From: Chryseolinea sp.
Lineage (GTDB): Bacteria; Bacteroidota; Bacteroidia; Cytophagales; Cyclobacteriaceae
NCBI GenBank assembly: GCA_025923195.1
Contig: JAICGJ010000055.1
Location: forward strand, 1 to 32,082
Direction of reading: 5' to 3'
DNA: 32,082 bases
The stretch's first letter is position 1; each line of letters opens with the position of its first letter. The notes under the pieces are model-generated. The model made no database searches. It saw nothing but the letters and a program-made list of their open reading frames with translations, and was not told the origin of the DNA. The translations under genes and the position numbers were made by a program. Positions 16,788 to 27,202 of the stretch are shown here, piece by piece.

Positions 16788-18171
16788 ACTTTTTAAGTAG
16801 CATTTCTTTAATTGGTTCAACAAAGGTGTCGATGTCGCCGGCCCCTACCGTTACAAGAACTTCCGCCGAGATGTCATTCAGTTTGTGCATCAAGTCATCC
16901 TTGCCGCATCGTACTTTTACAGGACTTGTAATGGATTTTAAAAGCATATCGGAATTAACGCCTGGGATAGGTAACTCCCGGGCTGGATAGATATCCATAA
17001 GAAATAATTCATCAGCCAGACTGAGGCTCTTTGAAAAACCTTCAGCAAAGTCACGTGTTCGCGAATACAGGTGTGGCTGGAATACTACCGTTAACTTACG
17101 CCCCGGGTATAATGATTTCATTGATTTCAAGAAAGCTTCAATTTCTGTCGGATGGTGTGCATAGTCATCCACGAACACTACTCGTTTACTCTTGATGACA
17201 TATTCAAATCTTCTCTTGACGCCTGTGAATGATTCAAGGGCTTCACGAATAACGTGAGTGGGTACTTTACACAAACTGGCGGCTACGGCTGCCGCAATGG
17301 CATTCTCAATGTTATGAAAACCCGGGACACCAAGCTTAATGTGTTCAACTTTAGTAAAACCCTGCAAGTCGAACTCAAAAAATCCGCCCTTTGCGGTAAT
17401 GCTGCTGGCAAAAAATTGTCCCCGGCTCATGCTGTATACGCTTTTCTTTACATGATCTATGTTAGCTGAAAGCAATTCATCTATGGACTCATGTATGATA
17501 AGCGAACCGTCTGTATTGATCTGTTTAATAAAATCCCTGAACGATTGGAGGAGTGTTTCATGATCACCATAGATGTCCAGGTGATCGGCATCGGCTGATG
17601 TAACTATGGCAATCTGCGGAAACAGGCGAAGAAATGAACGGTCAAATTCATCGGCTTCCACAACTACCAGCGTATTGCTGTCAACTTGGCCATGCATGAC
17701 CAGGTTGGAGTTGTAGTTTGTTGTGATACCTCCTAAAAATCCTACCATATTCTTCCCTGCAACTTTAAGAATATGCGCAACCATAGACGATGTTGTGGTC
17801 TTTCCGTGGGTTCCGGCAACTGCCACTGTTTTATATCCCTTTGTTATTAACCCTAAAACCTCAGATCGCTTCATAATAGTATAGTCGCGATCCTTGAGAT
17901 AGTTGTACTCAATGTGATCTTGGGGAATTGCCGGCGTAAAAACGACTAAGGTCTTTTCCTTTCCTTCCTTCACAACACTTGGAATTTTGTCAATGCCATC
18001 CTCATAGTGTATTGGAATACCTTCCTTTTGCAATTCTTTGGTGAGCGAAGTTGATGTGCGATCATATCCCGACACGTTTATTCCCTTTTTCTTAAACCAT
18101 CGCGCCAGGGCGCTCATACCGATGCCACCGATTCCCAAAAAATAAATATTATGATAGTCCTCTAATTTCAC
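16777..18171 (-). CDS. murC: UDP-N-acetylmuramate--L-alanine ligase
   Basis: Cytosolic ATP-dependent ligase adding the first amino acid, L-alanine, to UDP-MurNAc. 464 aa, usual length. N-terminal Rossmann-like domain with FLGIGGIGMSALA, the ATP loop GTHGKTTTSSMVAHIL, the central EADEFDRSFL and the C-terminal VDDYAHHPTEI typical of MurC. The start is GTG at 18171 (followed by KLEDYHNIYFLG), five bases after the murG stop. Its end overlaps ftsQ by 11 bases. Confidence 0.96.
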   Translation of the reverse strand: MKLEDYHNIYFLGIGGIGMSALARWFKKKGINVSGYDRTSTSLTKELQKEGIPIHYEDGIDKIPSVVKEGKEKTLVVFTPAIPQDHIEYNYLKDRDYTIMKRSEVLGLITKGYKTVAVAGTHGKTTTSSMVAHILKVAGKNMVGFLGGITTNYNSNLVMHGQVDSNTLVVVEADEFDRSFLRLFPQIAIVTSADADHLDIYGDHETLLQSFRDFIKQINTDGSLIIHESIDELLSANIDHVKKSVYSMSRGQFFASSITAKGGFFEFDLQGFTKVEHIKLGVPGFHNIENAIAAAVAASLCKVPTHVIREALESFTGVKRRFEYVIKSKRVVFVDDYAHHPTEIEAFLKSMKSLYPGRKLTVVFQPHLYSRTRDFAEGFSKSLSLADELFLMDIYPARELPIPGVNSDMLLKSITSPVKVRCGKDDLMHKLNDISAEVLVTVGAGDIDTFVEPIKEMLLKKYEA

Positions 18172-18176
18172 TTTCG

Positions 18177-19397
18177 TTATTGGTATCTACTTCTCACTAA
18201 TACTGTTTGTAAAGTTCCAGCGCCATCTCCGCCTGTCTTTGATTCGGCAGTTGATAACTTGTATGACTCCATTCCATTCACCGACTTTTCGTCCAGCAGT
18301 CTTTCGATTTCGTTCACGATATCACTGGTGGCATTTGGCTTGCCAAGCTTTGCAATATTTTCCCGAAGTCTTGCAGATCTTGCAGAATCGAATATTAGGT
18401 TCAACGCAGTGTCTATCAGCATCTGCCTTGCATCTCTGTCAGTCACCAGTAACGCAGCTTCCTTTCCTGTAAGTGCCATCGCATTTTTTGTCTGATGATC
18501 TTCAGCAACGTTTGGCGATGGCACGAGTATCACCGGCTTTTTCGCCACACAAATTTCAGATACACTCAGGGCGCCAGCCCTCGAAATGACGACATCAGCA
18601 ACTGCATAGGCCAAATCCATCTCACGTACAAAATCATGCACGCGTATTTTTCGCAAGTCATGGCTGGCGAGTCGCGTTTTATAAGCTTCATAATATCCCC
18701 TGCCCGTCTGCCATAATACCTGTATTTGTGCTTCAATCAGTTTTTCAATTCCATTGATGATGCTCTCATTAATCGTTCGGGCGCCAAGGCTTCCTCCAAT
18801 AATAAGCAGTGTCTTGAACTGTGGACTGAATCCAAAGTGCGACAAAGCCTGCTCACGCTTTGACTCAACGTTCAGAATATCCTTGCGTACAGGATTACCT
18901 GTCACAACAATTTTATGTGCAGGAAAATATTTTTCCATTCCCTCGTACGCCACACAGACACGGTTCACTTTATCTGCAACCTGCTTGTTCGCTAAACCAG
19001 CAAAAGAGTTTTGCTCCTGAATGACTGTGGCGATGCCCTTGCGCGTCGCCGCCAGCATGATGGGCCCGCTAGCATATCCGCCGGTCCCGATAACGACGTG
19101 AGGTTTGAATTCATTTACGATCTTCCGCGCCTTGAAATAGCTTACGATGAGCTTAAGTGGGAATAGCAAGTTCGACAGCGTTAGCTTCCGCTGCAGCCCG
19201 CTGATCCATAGCCCAATGATCTTATAGCCTGCTTCCGGTACTCTTGTCATCTCCATTTTCCCTTCGGCGCCGACAAACAGTATCTCAGCACTCGGATAAC
19301 GGGAACAAAATTCGTTGGCAATCGCTACTGCCGGAAAAATATGTCCCCCGGTACCCCCTCCACTAATTATCAAGCGATATGGTTGTAATTTTGTCAT
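18177..19397 (-). CDS. murG: UDP-GlcNAc:lipid I GlcNAc transferase
   Basis: Peripheral inner-membrane GT28 glycosyltransferase that turns lipid I into lipid II. The donor/acceptor loop GGGTGGH lies at residues 13-19; the C-terminal domain shows TGNPVRKDIL, IIGGSLGARTIN and the UDP-GlcNAc-binding region SRAGALSVSEI plus EDHQTKNA. At 406 aa it is about 35 residues longer than usual: after the normal end (IERLLDEK) it carries a polar glycine/serine/threonine tail ending RSRYQ. The reading frame is otherwise clean, so this is a tail rather than a frameshift. Gaps to both ftsW and murC are 5 bp. Confidence 0.96.
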   Translation of the reverse strand: MTKLQPYRLIISGGGTGGHIFPAVAIANEFCSRYPSAEILFVGAEGKMEMTRVPEAGYKIIGLWISGLQRKLTLSNLLFPLKLIVSYFKARKIVNEFKPHVVIGTGGYASGPIMLAATRKGIATVIQEQNSFAGLANKQVADKVNRVCVAYEGMEKYFPAHKIVVTGNPVRKDILNVESKREQALSHFGFSPQFKTLLIIGGSLGARTINESIINGIEKLIEAQIQVLWQTGRGYYEAYKTRLASHDLRKIRVHDFVREMDLAYAVADVVISRAGALSVSEICVAKKPVILVPSPNVAEDHQTKNAMALTGKEAALLVTDRDARQMLIDTALNLIFDSARSARLRENIAKLGKPNATSDIVNEIERLLDEKSVNGMESYKLSTAESKTGGDGAGTLQTVLVRSRYQ

Positions 19398-19402
19398 CGG
19401 TT

Positions 19403-20578
19403 TCAGGCTGCTTTTGCAGTGGTCATGCTTTTAGTATTTTTTGTTCCGTCGGTTGAATTCGAATTCCATTTTTGATCCAACTCACCGCGGCTTACGCTCA
19501 GAATGATACCAACAGCTAAGCCTGTAAAAACCATGGAAGTCCCTCCCATCGAAACTAGCGGAAGTGGTTGCCCGGTGATCGGACCTAATCCAACTACTAC
19601 ACCCATGTTGACCAGCGCCTGGCAAACCAAATCAAAACTTAGCCCCGCCGATAACAAACCAGCAAAAGCCTTATCGCTGTTGTAGGCCGCCTTCATACCG
19701 CGGTGTAGCAGGATCAGGTACAGTGCTATGACAACAACACCGCCGACCATTCCATACTCCTCGATCACAATTGCATACACAAAGTCTGAATAAGGGTGCG
19801 GTAATATATTTCGCTGATCGCTGTTGCCAGGTCCCTTACCAGAAATACCTCCAGTAGCCACTGCAATACGAGCATGCTTTGCTTGAAACGGAAGTTCTTC
19901 CCCGTTGATGAAGTTCGTTATCCGATTTCTGGCAGTGTCCCCTCTTACCCCAAACTTCACCGCCAGGGCGCCGAACAATATTCCCACGAACAGAAGCATT
20001 GCAAGATATTTTGTCGGCACGCGACCAATGAACATGATGAGCATACATGTTAGAAAAAGGAGGACCGCCGTTGACAGATTGGTCAACGCGATCAACCCGC
20101 AGATCATACCGCACCAGAAAAGTATTGGAATCAAAGACTCTTTTATATCATCAATATTTTGCTGTCGTTTCGATAACATACTGGCCAGATTCACTATCAG
20201 CGCGAGGCTGGCAAAGTCGGAAGGCTGGAACGACCCGATGATGGGAACGTGGATCCAACGGGCGGCGTCATTTATGGTAACCCCATGCGTAAAGGTGTAG
20301 ATCAGCAACGGAATACTAATCCACAAAGCAAACTTGGAAAGTCTGGAATAGTATCGGTAGTCGACGCGATGTGCAAACCACATAGCAGCTATTCCGATTA
20401 TTACGGTGAGCGTGTGTTTAATCAAAAAACTCTCCGGGCTCTCAGTGCGCTTATAAGCCAGTGTTCCAATGGAACTATACACAACGAGTACGCTGATGAG
20501 CGATAGGGCAAATACAACCGCCCAGATGACACGATCTCCCTGTAAGTTATTGTCTGCCCAGGCTTTAACTTTATTCAT
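19403..20578 (-). CDS. ftsW: Septal peptidoglycan glycosyltransferase FtsW
   Basis: SEDS-family polytopic membrane protein (391 aa, about ten hydrophobic segments) that polymerises lipid II at the septum together with FtsI. The family signature GPITGQPLPLVSMGGTS lies near the C terminus, and the catalytic-loop region (GKGPGNSDQRNILPHPYSDF) precedes it. Context between murD and murG and beside ftsI in the operon favours FtsW over RodA. The start ATG overlaps the murD stop as ATGA, a coupling arrangement. A short charged cytoplasmic tail follows the last helix. Confidence 0.94.
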   Translation of the reverse strand: MNKVKAWADNNLQGDRVIWAVVFALSLISVLVVYSSIGTLAYKRTESPESFLIKHTLTVIIGIAAMWFAHRVDYRYYSRLSKFALWISIPLLIYTFTHGVTINDAARWIHVPIIGSFQPSDFASLALIVNLASMLSKRQQNIDDIKESLIPILFWCGMICGLIALTNLSTAVLLFLTCMLIMFIGRVPTKYLAMLLFVGILFGALAVKFGVRGDTARNRITNFINGEELPFQAKHARIAVATGGISGKGPGNSDQRNILPHPYSDFVYAIVIEEYGMVGGVVVIALYLILLHRGMKAAYNSDKAFAGLLSAGLSFDLVCQALVNMGVVVGLGPITGQPLPLVSMGGTSMVFTGLAVGIILSVSRGELDQKWNSNSTDGTKNTKSMTTAKAA

Positions 20579-21936
20579 ACGTGTTGGCCCTCAACTTCCT
20601 TTTTTAAATCCAATACTGCTTTCCTGAACTGATCGCCGCGGTCCTCATAATTTTTGAAAAGGTCAAAACTGGCACATGCTGGAGACAGCAGCACAACATC
20701 TCCTGCATCCGCGACCCTCAACGCCTGGTGAACCAGATCAGTGACACTTTGAGTTTCATACATCTGGTCGACAACATCCCCAAAGGCACTTTTTAGTTTA
20801 GAGTTGTCTTTACCCAGGCAGATCAACACCTTTACTTTCTTCTTGACCTCATCCTTGATTATGTTATAATCATTACCTTTATCTATGCCACCAGCAATCC
20901 AGATCAGTGGCTGGTTATAGCTTCCTAAACCATATACAACGGAGTCGACATTGGTGGCTTTAGAATCATTAACGAACTCCACTCCATTTATCGTCGCAAC
21001 AGATTCAAGGCGGTGCGGTGCGTTTTTAAAGGTTTTCAGACTGCTCGTAACACTATCAACAGTCGCACCGGCGATGACGACGGCCGCCACTGCACACATC
21101 GTATTGATAAGATTGTGAGGTCCTTTAAGGGTCGTTTCCGATTGCGCTATCCGAAAATTTTTTTTCAATTGAAAATTCATTTTCTCTCCGTCAAAATGTA
21201 TAGCTGCTTTCGAAGATGGGAGCAATGAGACGGGAACTTGTTTTGGAATCAGTGTTCTTCGATTCACTTCGCGCTCAATGATGGGATCGTTCACATAATA
21301 AATAAAATGCTGTTCCGGTCCCATGTTTTGAATCAACTGGAATTTGGAATTGATGTAGTTATCTAATAAATATTCGTATCGATCGAGATGGTCGGGCGTA
21401 ATATTCAATAACACCCCGATTTCAGGTTTAAAGGTCTTGATACCATCGAGTTGAAATGAACTCATCTCCAACACGTACCAGTCGAATTTTTCCTTGGCAA
21501 CCTGACGTGCCATACTAAAACCAACGTTGCCTGCCAGGGCAACATTAAAGCCGGCTTCTTTCATCAGGTGATAGATTAACAGGGTTGTCGTGGTCTTACC
21601 ATTCGTTCCAGTAATGGCAACAATTTTTGCAGTCGTATAAAGGAAAGCGAATTCAAGCTCGTCGATAATAGAAATACCTTGCGACTTTGCTTTCTTAATA
21701 ATCTCTGCCTTGAGAGGTATACCAGGACTTTTGATAATAAAGGAAGCATTGAGGATCTTTTCCTGGCTATGCGTATTCTCTTCAAATGGGATACTTTCCA
21801 TCTCAAGTTCACGCTTATACTTGTCCTTGATCGGACCTTGATCAGATACAAAAACCTCAAAACCTTTTTGCTTCGCGAGCAATGCCGCCCCCGTTCCACT
21901 TTCGCCTGCGCCTAATATGACTACTCTTTCGCTCAT
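20575..21936 (-). CDS. murD: UDP-MurNAc-L-alanine--D-glutamate ligase
   Basis: Cytosolic ATP-dependent Mur ligase adding D-glutamate to UDP-MurNAc-L-Ala. 453 aa, usual length. N-terminal [20 protein letters not shown] loop [16 protein letters not shown], the central LEMSSFQL and [10 protein letters not shown], and the C-terminal [23 protein letters not shown] and [19 protein letters not shown] are all characteristic of MurD. Overlaps mraY upstream and ftsW downstream by four bases each (ATGA). Confidence 0.97.
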   Translation of the reverse strand: MSERVVILGAGESGTGAALLAKQKGFEVFVSDQGPIKDKYKRELEMESIPFEENTHSQEKILNASFIIKSPGIPLKAEIIKKAKSQGISIIDELEFAFLYTTAKIVAITGTNGKTTTTLLIYHLMKEAGFNVALAGNVGFSMARQVAKEKFDWYVLEMSSFQLDGIKTFKPEIGVLLNITPDHLDRYEYLLDNYINSKFQLIQNMGPEQHFIYYVNDPIIEREVNRRTLIPKQVPVSLLPSSKAAIHFDGEKMNFQLKKNFRIAQSETTLKGPHNLINTMCAVAAVVIAGATVDSVTSSLKTFKNAPHRLESVATINGVEFVNDSKATNVDSVVYGLGSYNQPLIWIAGGIDKGNDYNIIKDEVKKKVKVLICLGKDNSKLKSAFGDVVDQMYETQSVTDLVHQALRVADAGDVVLLSPACASFDLFKNYEDRGDQFRKAVLDLKKEVEGQHV

Positions 21937-23162
21937 CTAAGTTTTAGTGTTGCCAGCGATATGATCGCCAGTAGAATCCCTACGATCCAGAAACGACTTA
22001 CTATTTTTGCCTCGTGAATTTTTTTCTTCTGGTAATGGTGATGAAGCGGAGCCATCAACAATATCCTCCTTCCTTCGCCATACTTTTTCTTGGTGTACTT
22101 GAAATAAGTTACCTGAAGGATCACTGAAAGATTCTCAACTAAAAAAATTCCGCAAAGTATTGGTATCAATAGTTCTTTGCGAACTGCGAGCGCCAGAACG
22201 GTAATTACACCACCTAGTGTAAGGCTCCCCGTGTCGCCCATGAAGACTTGTGCTGGGTACGCGTTGTACCATAAAAATCCCAAGCAAGCTCCTACAAATG
22301 CGGTACAAAAGACCACAAGTTCTCCGAGGTTGGGGATATACATAACGTTGAGATAGCTTGCGAAGTCGATGCGTCCGGAGACGTAAGCAAGTGTAGCAAT
22401 TGTAAGGCCTATAATAGCCGAGGTGCCTGCTGCGAGTCCATCGATGCCGTCAGTGATGTTTGCGCCGTTCGAGACGGCCGTGATGATGAGTATAACGACG
22501 CCGACGTATACGATCCACGTATACTCTGCAGGCAAGAACGGCACTAAGCTGCTATAGTCAAATTCGTTGTTCTTGAGGAAAGGTACCGTTGTCTTCGTGG
22601 ATTTGACGTCTTCATACAAAACATTGCTGTCGAGTTGGCCATCGGTACTTTGAACCACACCGTTGACGCGGGAAGATGGGCTTACCTCGCGTATTGTCAC
22701 TTGTGTGTTAAAATAAAGCGTCAGTCCAACGATTAACCCGAGGCCTACTTGTCCGACGACCTTAAATCGGCCGGCAAGGCCTTCTTTGTTTTTCTTAAAT
22801 ACTTTAATATAATCATCCACAAAGCCGATAAGGCCCATCCAGCATGTAGCAATTATCAACAGAACGACATATACATTATCAAGCCTGGCGAGCAACAGTG
22901 TAGGAATCAGAATTGCAGTGATTATTATAATGCCGCCCATTGTAGGGGTTCCTTTCTTTTGAACTTGTCCTTCAAGGCCCAGGTCACGGATATCCTCGCC
23001 TACTTGTTTCCTCCTCAGGATATTAATAAGATTTTTGCCGAATGTGATAGTGATAAGCAACGAGATAAATGCTGCCATACCCGCGCGAAATGAGATGTAC
23101 TGAAACACCCCCGCACCTGGAACATCTAATTTGTCGAGATAATCAAATAGATAGTACAGCAT
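21933..23162 (-). CDS. mraY: Phospho-MurNAc-pentapeptide transferase
   Basis: Polytopic inner-membrane enzyme that moves phospho-MurNAc-pentapeptide to undecaprenyl phosphate, giving lipid I. Catalytic motifs seen: [14 protein letters not shown] (DDxxK), [14 protein letters not shown], and the C-terminal [19 protein letters not shown]. 409 aa against 360 in E. coli; the excess is mostly a hydrophilic insertion of about 55 residues, from [10 protein letters not shown] to FLPAEY, between two membrane helices, a feature I know from Bacteroidota homologues. ATG shares one base with the murE stop (TGATG). Confidence 0.96.
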   Translation of the reverse strand: MLYYLFDYLDKLDVPGAGVFQYISFRAGMAAFISLLITITFGKNLINILRRKQVGEDIRDLGLEGQVQKKGTPTMGGIIIITAILIPTLLLARLDNVYVVLLIIATCWMGLIGFVDDYIKVFKKNKEGLAGRFKVVGQVGLGLIVGLTLYFNTQVTIREVSPSSRVNGVVQSTDGQLDSNVLYEDVKSTKTTVPFLKNNEFDYSSLVPFLPAEYTWIVYVGVVILIITAVSNGANITDGIDGLAAGTSAIIGLTIATLAYVSGRIDFASYLNVMYIPNLGELVVFCTAFVGACLGFLWYNAYPAQVFMGDTGSLTLGGVITVLALAVRKELLIPILCGIFLVENLSVILQVTYFKYTKKKYGEGRRILLMAPLHHHYQKKKIHEAKIVSRFWIVGILLAIISLATLKLR

Positions 23163-24628
23163 CAGTTGTTACTGGTTAGTCTTAACATTCGCTCCACGAC
23201 CTCTCTGTCGTCAAAAGGATATTTGACTCCTTTTATTTCCTGATAGGTTTCATGGCCTTTACCCGCGATAAGGATGATATCTTTCTCATGCGCAATCATA
23301 CAGGCTGTTTTGATGGCTTCCTCCCGATCGGCTATGATCAGCGTCTTTCGCATTTCCGTCGGCATAACACCGGTTTGCATTTCCTTAATGATTTCTACAG
23401 GATCCTCATCCCTAGGATTGTCGGAGGTTAACACGACCTTGTCGCTCAGCCTGCATGCGATGGATGCCATCAACGGACGTTTAGTCCGGTCGCGATTTCC
23501 TCCGCAGCCTACGACGGTAATAACCTGTTCGTTTCCCGACCGAAACTGTGCGATAGTCTCCAATACATTTTTCAAGGCGTCAGGTGTATGAGCATAATCG
23601 ACAATGGCAATTTTCTTTGAGCCAGGAAGCACCAGATCAAATCGGCCGACGGCACCCTTTAGAGAAGATAATTTTACCAGCACTTCATCTGAATCTTCTC
23701 CGAGCAAAACCGAAGCACCATAGACAGCCAGCAGGTTGTAAGCGTTGAAATCACCAATCAGCTTGAACCACACCGTCTTGCCAGCTAGATCAAGTTCAAG
23801 ACCTTCAATCGAATTCGTTAGTATCTTGCCCTTGAAATCGACTATTTTCTTTAACCCGTATGAATATTTTGTAGCTTTAGTATTCTGCAACATCACCATA
23901 CCGCGTTTATCATCGGCATTCACCAGCGCAAAAGCATCACTGCCAAGTTCGTCGAAATATTTTTTCTTGGCCTTTATGTAATTCTCAAAAGTCTGATGAT
24001 AATCAAGATGGTCGTGCGTAATATTTGTAAACAATGCTCCAACGAATTTCAGACCGGCAATACGTTCCTGATCAATGGCATGGGAGCTTACTTCCATGAA
24101 CACATGTGTGCACCCATTCTCGACCATTCGCTTCAATAATTCATTTAACTGTATTGGATCAGGTGTTGTATGGGTAGAGGGAATAACCTCGTCGATAATT
24201 CGATTTTCCACCGTCGATATCAGACCTGCCTTATATCCCAGTGACGTAAAGAGCTTGAACAATAAAGTAGCGACAGTAGTTTTACCGTTGGTCCCCGTAA
24301 CACCCGTTAGTTTTAGTTTTTCAGAGGGATTTCCAAAAAAGTTAGAGGCAATGATTCCCAGTGCCTGTCCGCTATTTTTCACTGCGACTACCGTCACTTT
24401 CTCCGAAACGTCGTCGGGCAGCTTTTCACAAACGATCGCGACAGCACCGAGGCTTAAGGCTTTGCCAATGTATTGATGTCCGTCTGACTGAGTTCCCTTG
24501 ACAGCGATAAACAAATACCCGGGTTTGACCTGCCTGGAGTCAAAGCAAATTCCCTTGACGTCTACACGCATATCTCCATAGCTGGTGGTCAGAGAGACTT
24601 TATACAATATGTCTTTTAATTCGGGCAC
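23162..24628 (-). CDS. murE: UDP-MurNAc-tripeptide synthetase (meso-diaminopimelate-adding)
   Basis: Cytosolic ATP-dependent ligase adding the third residue of the stem peptide. 488 aa. ATP loop [13 protein letters not shown], central [13 protein letters not shown] and [10 protein letters not shown], and [13 protein letters not shown] are visible. The motif DNPR at residues 403-406 ([11 protein letters not shown]) is the known specificity mark for meso-diaminopimelate rather than lysine, so the wall should be of the DAP type. The start is GTG at 24628, 13 bp after the ftsI stop. The next ligase, murF, does not follow, unlike in E. coli. Confidence 0.96.
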   Translation of the reverse strand: MPELKDILYKVSLTTSYGDMRVDVKGICFDSRQVKPGYLFIAVKGTQSDGHQYIGKALSLGAVAIVCEKLPDDVSEKVTVVAVKNSGQALGIIASNFFGNPSEKLKLTGVTGTNGKTTVATLLFKLFTSLGYKAGLISTVENRIIDEVIPSTHTTPDPIQLNELLKRMVENGCTHVFMEVSSHAIDQERIAGLKFVGALFTNITHDHLDYHQTFENYIKAKKKYFDELGSDAFALVNADDKRGMVMLQNTKATKYSYGLKKIVDFKGKILTNSIEGLELDLAGKTVWFKLIGDFNAYNLLAVYGASVLLGEDSDEVLVKLSSLKGAVGRFDLVLPGSKKIAIVDYAHTPDALKNVLETIAQFRSGNEQVITVVGCGGNRDRTKRPLMASIACRLSDKVVLTSDNPRDEDPVEIIKEMQTGVMPTEMRKTLIIADREEAIKTACMIAHEKDIILIAGKGHETYQEIKGVKYPFDDREVVERMLRLTSNN

Positions 24629-24641
24629 GTTCTTATCGTCG

Positions 24642-26735
24642 TTATCCTAGTCTTACATAGATTCTGCTTCCTTTTTGGGCTCGGACTCCGGGATGAAGTG
24701 ATTGTTTAATCACCCTACCTTTTCCTTCAAATGAAACCTGCAGGCCAGAGTTTTCCAGCAGGTAAAGTGCGTCCCTGAAAGTCATACCAGTAACATCCGG
24801 GACGATATTTTTTCCGGAAATCGCCTTCTTCCAATTCACACCGCCTCCGCCGCTGGTTGACGACTTGACCCATTCTTCTTCCGTTTGAGAATGATTCGAA
24901 ATCCCCAACTCGTTACATAGCATAGTCAGCTCCTGTTGATTGCCTGCACGAATGACGGGCAAGGGGTGTTGGACGGAAAATTTTTTTACGTCCATTGGGT
25001 GATGAAGATTAATGTCGCGCGCGTAAATATTGTCGGCAATCTCCTTGAATACCGGTGCCGCTACACTACTTCCATACTGATACCAGCCACGAGGGTTTTT
25101 AATTAGAACTATTGCGCTATACTTGGGTTCGTGGGCGGGAAAATAGCCTACGAACGATGTTATATACTTTCTTGTATACCTGCCATTTTCCAGGATTTTT
25201 GCAGTCCCCGTTTTTCCGGCAATCCGGTAGTGTGTGCCTTTGATATTTTTCGCTGTGCCGTTTTCAACGACGCCCTCGAGCAGTAATTTTAGTTTATCGA
25301 GTGTCTTGGATGAACAAATTTTTCCATTGATAACCTGAGTCGTAAAAACGTCCTCCTCTTCATCAGCACGCTTTACGGATTTTACAAACACCGGCTTGAT
25401 CATTTTTCCGTCGTTTGCAACGGCGTTATACAACGCAAGTGTATGCAGTGGCGTAATTTCGAAACCATAGCCGTATGCCATCCAAGGCAGACTGATACCG
25501 CTCCATCCTTTTTGGCCGGGGCGTTTAAACTTCGGGGTAGGTTCTCCAATGATTTGAAGTCCTAACGGTTTGGATAGCTGCAGACGATCCAGGTAGTCAA
25601 CGAATTTTTCGGGCCTTAGCCCGAAATGTTTATCCACAAGTTTCGCCATCGCCACATTCGAGGAGTGTTCAAATGCTTCTTGAACACTGACCATCCCCAA
25701 CCCCCCTTCTTCGTGATCGCGAACCGTGTTGTTATAGAAATTAAATTCACCATTACCCGTGTCAATGCTATCGCTCAGTTCCACGGGGCTGTCCTCAAGC
25801 AACGCCATCATCGTGACAAGCTTGAATGTCGAACCAGGCTCAAATAACTGGGCTGCAGCAAAATTATATTTCTCGTGAAAATTCCCCTTGCCATCTGAGC
25901 TAAGATTTGAGATGGCTTTGATCGCACCCGTCTTCACTTCCATCACAGCCACAAGTCCATCCGCAGCATCGTGCTCCTTCATGGCTTTATGCAGGGCAGT
26001 TTCGGCTACATCTTGCAGATTGATGTCCAACGTTGTTTGAACGTCAAGGCCATTCACAGCCTTAACATTGTTTGCATCGAACACCGGTTTCCAAACGCCA
26101 CCCGCGATCTTTTGATAGTACGCGTATCCATCCTGCCCACCAAGTTGTTTATGAAAGCTATATTCGAGCCCGACGCCCTTGTCGTTTTCGTTGACAAATC
26201 CTATGGTACGGCGGCTTAGGTTTGAAAATGGCCTGTAGCGGATATCCACTTTCTCGAAGATGCTGCCGCCCCCGAGTCTCCCTTCACGGAAGATTGGCCA
26301 TCTCATCATCATTTTCTTTTCCTGGTAATCAATACGCTTTCGATTGAGAATGATGTATTGCTTACCAGAAGCCCGCGCATCCAACAGTATACGCTTATAT
26401 TCAGTCTTGGATTTGTCTTTAAAAAATTTTGAGAGGTTCAAAGCCAGACTATCAACCCCTTTTTTAAAAATTTCATCTTTTGGCAATGTGGCATCGAAGG
26501 CCACTTTGTAGAATGGCAACGAAGTAGCTAAAAGGCTTCCATTGTCAGAATAAATATTTCCACGTGTTGCCTTAACTCGTTTATAATCAAATGAGATCCT
26601 TTCGCCCATCGTTGCCCATTCATCACCCTCGGCAAATTGAATGTGGCCTGTTTTAACGACAATGGCAACGGCAAATACAATAGCAAAAAGGAATGCTACA
26701 CGGACCCTCAGCAATATGGACTTCTTAATATTCAC
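24642..26735 (-). CDS. ftsI: Septal class B penicillin-binding protein FtsI with PASTA domain
   Basis: Septal peptidoglycan transpeptidase working with FtsW; one N-terminal transmembrane helix (VAFLFAIVFAVAIVV), the rest periplasmic. 697 aa. Dimerisation domain with RGNIYSDNGSLLATSLP near residue 60; catalytic S302-TF-K305 (PGSTFK), S358-S-N360, K508-T-G510. One PASTA domain closes the protein (about residues 635-697, NIVPDVTGMTFRDALYLLEN), giving it a SpoVD-like layout. The GTG at 26735 overlaps the ftsL end by 11 bases and leaves the normal short basic N terminus. Confidence 0.95.
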   Translation of the reverse strand: MNIKKSILLRVRVAFLFAIVFAVAIVVKTGHIQFAEGDEWATMGERISFDYKRVKATRGNIYSDNGSLLATSLPFYKVAFDATLPKDEIFKKGVDSLALNLSKFFKDKSKTEYKRILLDARASGKQYIILNRKRIDYQEKKMMMRWPIFREGRLGGGSIFEKVDIRYRPFSNLSRRTIGFVNENDKGVGLEYSFHKQLGGQDGYAYYQKIAGGVWKPVFDANNVKAVNGLDVQTTLDINLQDVAETALHKAMKEHDAADGLVAVMEVKTGAIKAISNLSSDGKGNFHEKYNFAAAQLFEPGSTFKLVTMMALLEDSPVELSDSIDTGNGEFNFYNNTVRDHEEGGLGMVSVQEAFEHSSNVAMAKLVDKHFGLRPEKFVDYLDRLQLSKPLGLQIIGEPTPKFKRPGQKGWSGISLPWMAYGYGFEITPLHTLALYNAVANDGKMIKPVFVKSVKRADEEEDVFTTQVINGKICSSKTLDKLKLLLEGVVENGTAKNIKGTHYRIAGKTGTAKILENGRYTRKYITSFVGYFPAHEPKYSAIVLIKNPRGWYQYGSSVAAPVFKEIADNIYARDINLHHPMDVKKFSVQHPLPVIRAGNQQELTMLCNELGISNHSQTEEEWVKSSTSGGGGVNWKKAISGKNIVPDVTGMTFRDALYLLENSGLQVSFEGKGRVIKQSLHPGVRAQKGSRIYVRLG

Positions 26736-27108
26736 CTTCTGGTACTTCTACTTTAAAGGGTGGTCTTAAACTTTCTGTCAACTCTAAATCTTTTACTTTT
26801 TTTGCGACCTCGGATTGCTTGCTCGCAAACATGAGGTCCGCTTTCAACGTGGTGTAATCAGCGCGCAGGTCCTCTACCTCTGCCTGTATATTGTTGATCT
26901 TGCGGACAGTCTTCTCTCCATAGTGCGTATTGCTGATATAGATCAGGCCCAATACCATCACGAATAGAATTTTTGGTAGATATTTAACCGGGAAACCTTC
27001 TTCAAAATAGTATTCAAGCTTAAGCCGACGCTCTACGCTTGCAAAGAGGCCCTTGCCAAATCCCTTACTCTTACTTTTCGGCTTGATTTTAAATTTATTT
27101 ACTGTCAT
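26725..27108 (-). CDS. ftsL: FtsL-like cell division protein
   Basis: Small bitopic protein, 127 aa: a strongly basic cytoplasmic N terminus (about 44 residues, KFKIKPKSKSKGFGKG), one hydrophobic helix (ILFVMVLGLIYIS, about 47-60), then a periplasmic heptad-like segment (INNIQAEVEDLRADYTTLKADLMF) that should form a coiled coil with an FtsB partner. Sequence identity to E. coli FtsL is not expected; the call rests on size, topology and position between rsmH and ftsI. AAAGGA lies 5 bp before the ATG, a usable ribosome binding site. Confidence 0.85.
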   Translation of the reverse strand: MTVNKFKIKPKSKSKGFGKGLFASVERRLKLEYYFEEGFPVKYLPKILFVMVLGLIYISNTHYGEKTVRKINNIQAEVEDLRADYTTLKADLMFASKQSEVAKKVKDLELTESLRPPFKVEVPEGEY

Positions 27109-27115
27109 TATATCC

Positions 27116-27148
27116 TTTACTGATAATTCAAACTGTTTACTGATAATT
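27116..27148. repeat. 13-bp direct repeat in the ftsL leader
   Basis: TTTACTGATAATT occurs at 27116-27128 and again at 27136-27148, 20 bp apart, in the 94-bp gap between rsmH and ftsL. The spacing is close to two helical turns. It may be a slippage product or a protein site; nothing shows which. Confidence 0.7.
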
Positions 27149-27202
27149 TAGCTCCCTCCGCGTTTACTTGATGACAACCTAATGCCCCAACCAAATTATT
27201 TT

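Noticed and set aside
24642-26735. Sporulation-specific SpoVD
   Set aside because: The PASTA domain gives a SpoVD-like layout, but the position between ftsL and murE and the lack of any sporulation gene make it the septal FtsI.
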